This document shows positions 63,023-64,000 of a stretch of 64,000 bases of DNA, piece by piece. The notes beneath the pieces are model-generated. The model was not told where the DNA came from and did not search any database. It saw only the letters and a program-made list of their open reading frames with translations. The stretch spans positions 62,001 to 126,000 of the forward strand of contig NZ_JAHWGH010000025.1 in the NCBI RefSeq assembly GCF_019334305.1. The letters are read 5' to 3'. The stretch comes from Rossellomorea orangium (lineage in GTDB: Bacteria > Bacillota > Bacilli > Bacillales > Bacillaceae_B). The position numbers and the translations under genes are program-made. How positions within the stretch are numbered: the first letter of the stretch is position 1; each line of letters begins with the position of its first letter.

Positions 63023-64000
63023 ATGAGTTTACAGGCGCACGGAGGAGTACTGGTCCAATCTTATTTACCTGAAGAATCCTACAAGGACATTCAACAAGAA
63101 TTATCACTGGACGAAATCGCATTGAGTGATCTGGAACTGATTGCCATCGGTGCTTACAGTCCCATTGAAGGATTCTTGACCAAAAAGGATTATCAGCCCG
63201 TGGTGGAATCATCGAGGCTAGAAAGCGGATGTGTATGGAGCATTCCCATCACTTTGCCCATCGATAAGGAGCAGGCTGATCTTGTACAGATTGGGAAAAG
63301 GAGCAGGCTTGTATATAAAGGAGAAACATACGGGATTATCGACGTAGAGGATATTTACGAGCCTGACAAATATAAAGAAGCCCTCCTTGTCTATGGAACG
63401 ACCGATGGAAATCATCCCGGAGTAAAGAAACTATTCCAGCGGGGTGATGTGTATGTAGGAGGCAAAATTACATTAGTGAAAAGACTATCGAAGCCTTTCA
63501 AGGAGTATGCATACGATCCAGTTGAAACACGGAAAAGGTTTAAAGATAAGGGATGGAAAACGATTGTCGGTTTCCAGACCAGAAACCCTGTGCACAGGGC
63601 ACATGAATACATTCAGAAAACGGCGCTTGAAACCGTGGATGCCCTATTTTTGAATCCGCTGGTCGGTGAAACGAAAGCAGATGATATTTCAGCAGAAATC
63701 CGGATGGAGAGCTATGACGTACTATTAAGGAACTATTACCCGAAAGACCGCGTATTTCTCGGAGTATTTCCTGCTGCTATGAGATATGCAGGGCCAAGGG
63801 AAGCCATTTTTCATGCATTAGTGCGAAAAAATTATGGATGTACTCACTTCATTGTCGGGAGGGATCATGCAGGGGTTGGTGATTATTATGGAACCTATGA
63901 TGCTCAAAAGATTTTCGATCAGTTTACGGAAGAAGAGATCGGGATTATACCCCTTCGCTTCGAACATAGCTTCTATTGTAAGAAATGTGAAGGGATGGCG
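63023..64000 (+). CDS. sat: Sulfate adenylyltransferase Sat (3' end outside window)
   Basis: 326 codons to the window edge. [12 protein letters not shown] (ATP/sulfate site), [16 protein letters not shown] and KKCEGMA are characteristic of dissimilatory-type/Bacillus Sat. Converts sulfate and ATP to APS, the substrate of CysH. AAGGAGG upstream of ATG 63023. Confidence 0.95.
   Translation, partial: MSLQAHGGVLVQSYLPEESYKDIQQELSLDEIALSDLELIAIGAYSPIEGFLTKKDYQPVVESSRLESGCVWSIPITLPIDKEQADLVQIGKRSRLVYKGETYGIIDVEDIYEPDKYKEALLVYGTTDGNHPGVKKLFQRGDVYVGGKITLVKRLSKPFKEYAYDPVETRKRFKDKGWKTIVGFQTRNPVHRAHEYIQKTALETVDALFLNPLVGETKADDISAEIRMESYDVLLRNYYPKDRVFLGVFPAAMRYAGPREAIFHALVRKNYGCTHFIVGRDHAGVGDYYGTYDAQKIFDQFTEEEIGIIPLRFEHSFYCKKCEGMA

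Noticed and set aside
1..64000. tRNA, rRNA, CRISPR arrays and insertion sequences
   Set aside because: Looked for on both strands by eye; no cloverleaf-with-CCA clusters, direct repeat arrays or transposase genes were found.

Overview
The window looks like chromosomal DNA of a Bacillaceae member (Bacillus/Rossellomorea-like). The evidence is moderate-to-low GC, AAGGAGG-type ribosome binding sites with frequent TTG/GTG starts, sigma-A promoters with 16-17 bp spacers, and gene families typical of Bacillus (YpuA/DUF1002, DesKR, YkoEDC, TcyP, YezD). I see no rRNA, tRNA, CRISPR array, insertion sequence or prophage. Most genes are separated by strong intrinsic terminators.

Layout. (1) 1-2120: the end of cstA, then a compact operon of an ArsD-sized thioredoxin-like protein with an in-frame TGA, a small protein ending in Cys-Cys, and an ArsA/Get3-type ATPase. 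(2) 2190-3443: an M24 peptidase. (3) 3538-7345 and 11316-13340, with an outlier at 27605-27980: a reactive-sulfur (persulfide) detoxification regulon. It has a CstR repressor, TusA, DsrE-like, TusA-rhodanese, two rhodanese-persulfide dioxygenase fusions, three stand-alone rhodaneses and a TauE/SafE exporter; CstR-type palindromes sit inside or beside the promoters. (4) 7562-36570: mostly housekeeping or uncharacterised genes, including an OmpR-type two-component system, a selenocysteine-type peroxiredoxin gene (minus strand, 15194-15823), cyclophilin, a Suv3-like helicase, SpeD, a DEAD-box helicase, ExoA and a tandem cyanophycinase-like exoprotein. (5) 36701-38439: DesK/DesR-like system. (6) 38651-47621: a TPP-riboswitch-controlled thiamin operon that has absorbed the ykoEDC ECF transporter. 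(7) 47730-49115: cystine transporter TcyP. (8) 49188-60557: acyl-CoA catabolism in two operons, both with the same TetR-type operator; the pairing of an APH-family kinase with an ACAD11-like dehydrogenase suggests 4-hydroxy-acid degradation. (9) 60703-64000: S-box (SAM) riboswitch, yezD, cysH, cysP-like permease and the start of sat (assimilatory sulfate reduction).

The main discovery candidate is a pair of selenoprotein genes. In both, a TGA codon lies exactly where a redox/metal-binding cysteine is expected, the reading frame continues through the TGA, the only good ribosome binding site is upstream of the TGA, and a hairpin with a G-containing apical loop begins 13 nt (422-793) or 10 nt (15194-15823) after the TGA, as in bacterial SECIS elements. 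One is a peroxiredoxin with TGA in place of the peroxidatic Cys. The other is an ArsD-like protein with a vicinal Sec-Cys pair next to an ArsA-type ATPase and a CC-ending protein. If correct, the genome must carry selA, selB, selC and selD outside this window.
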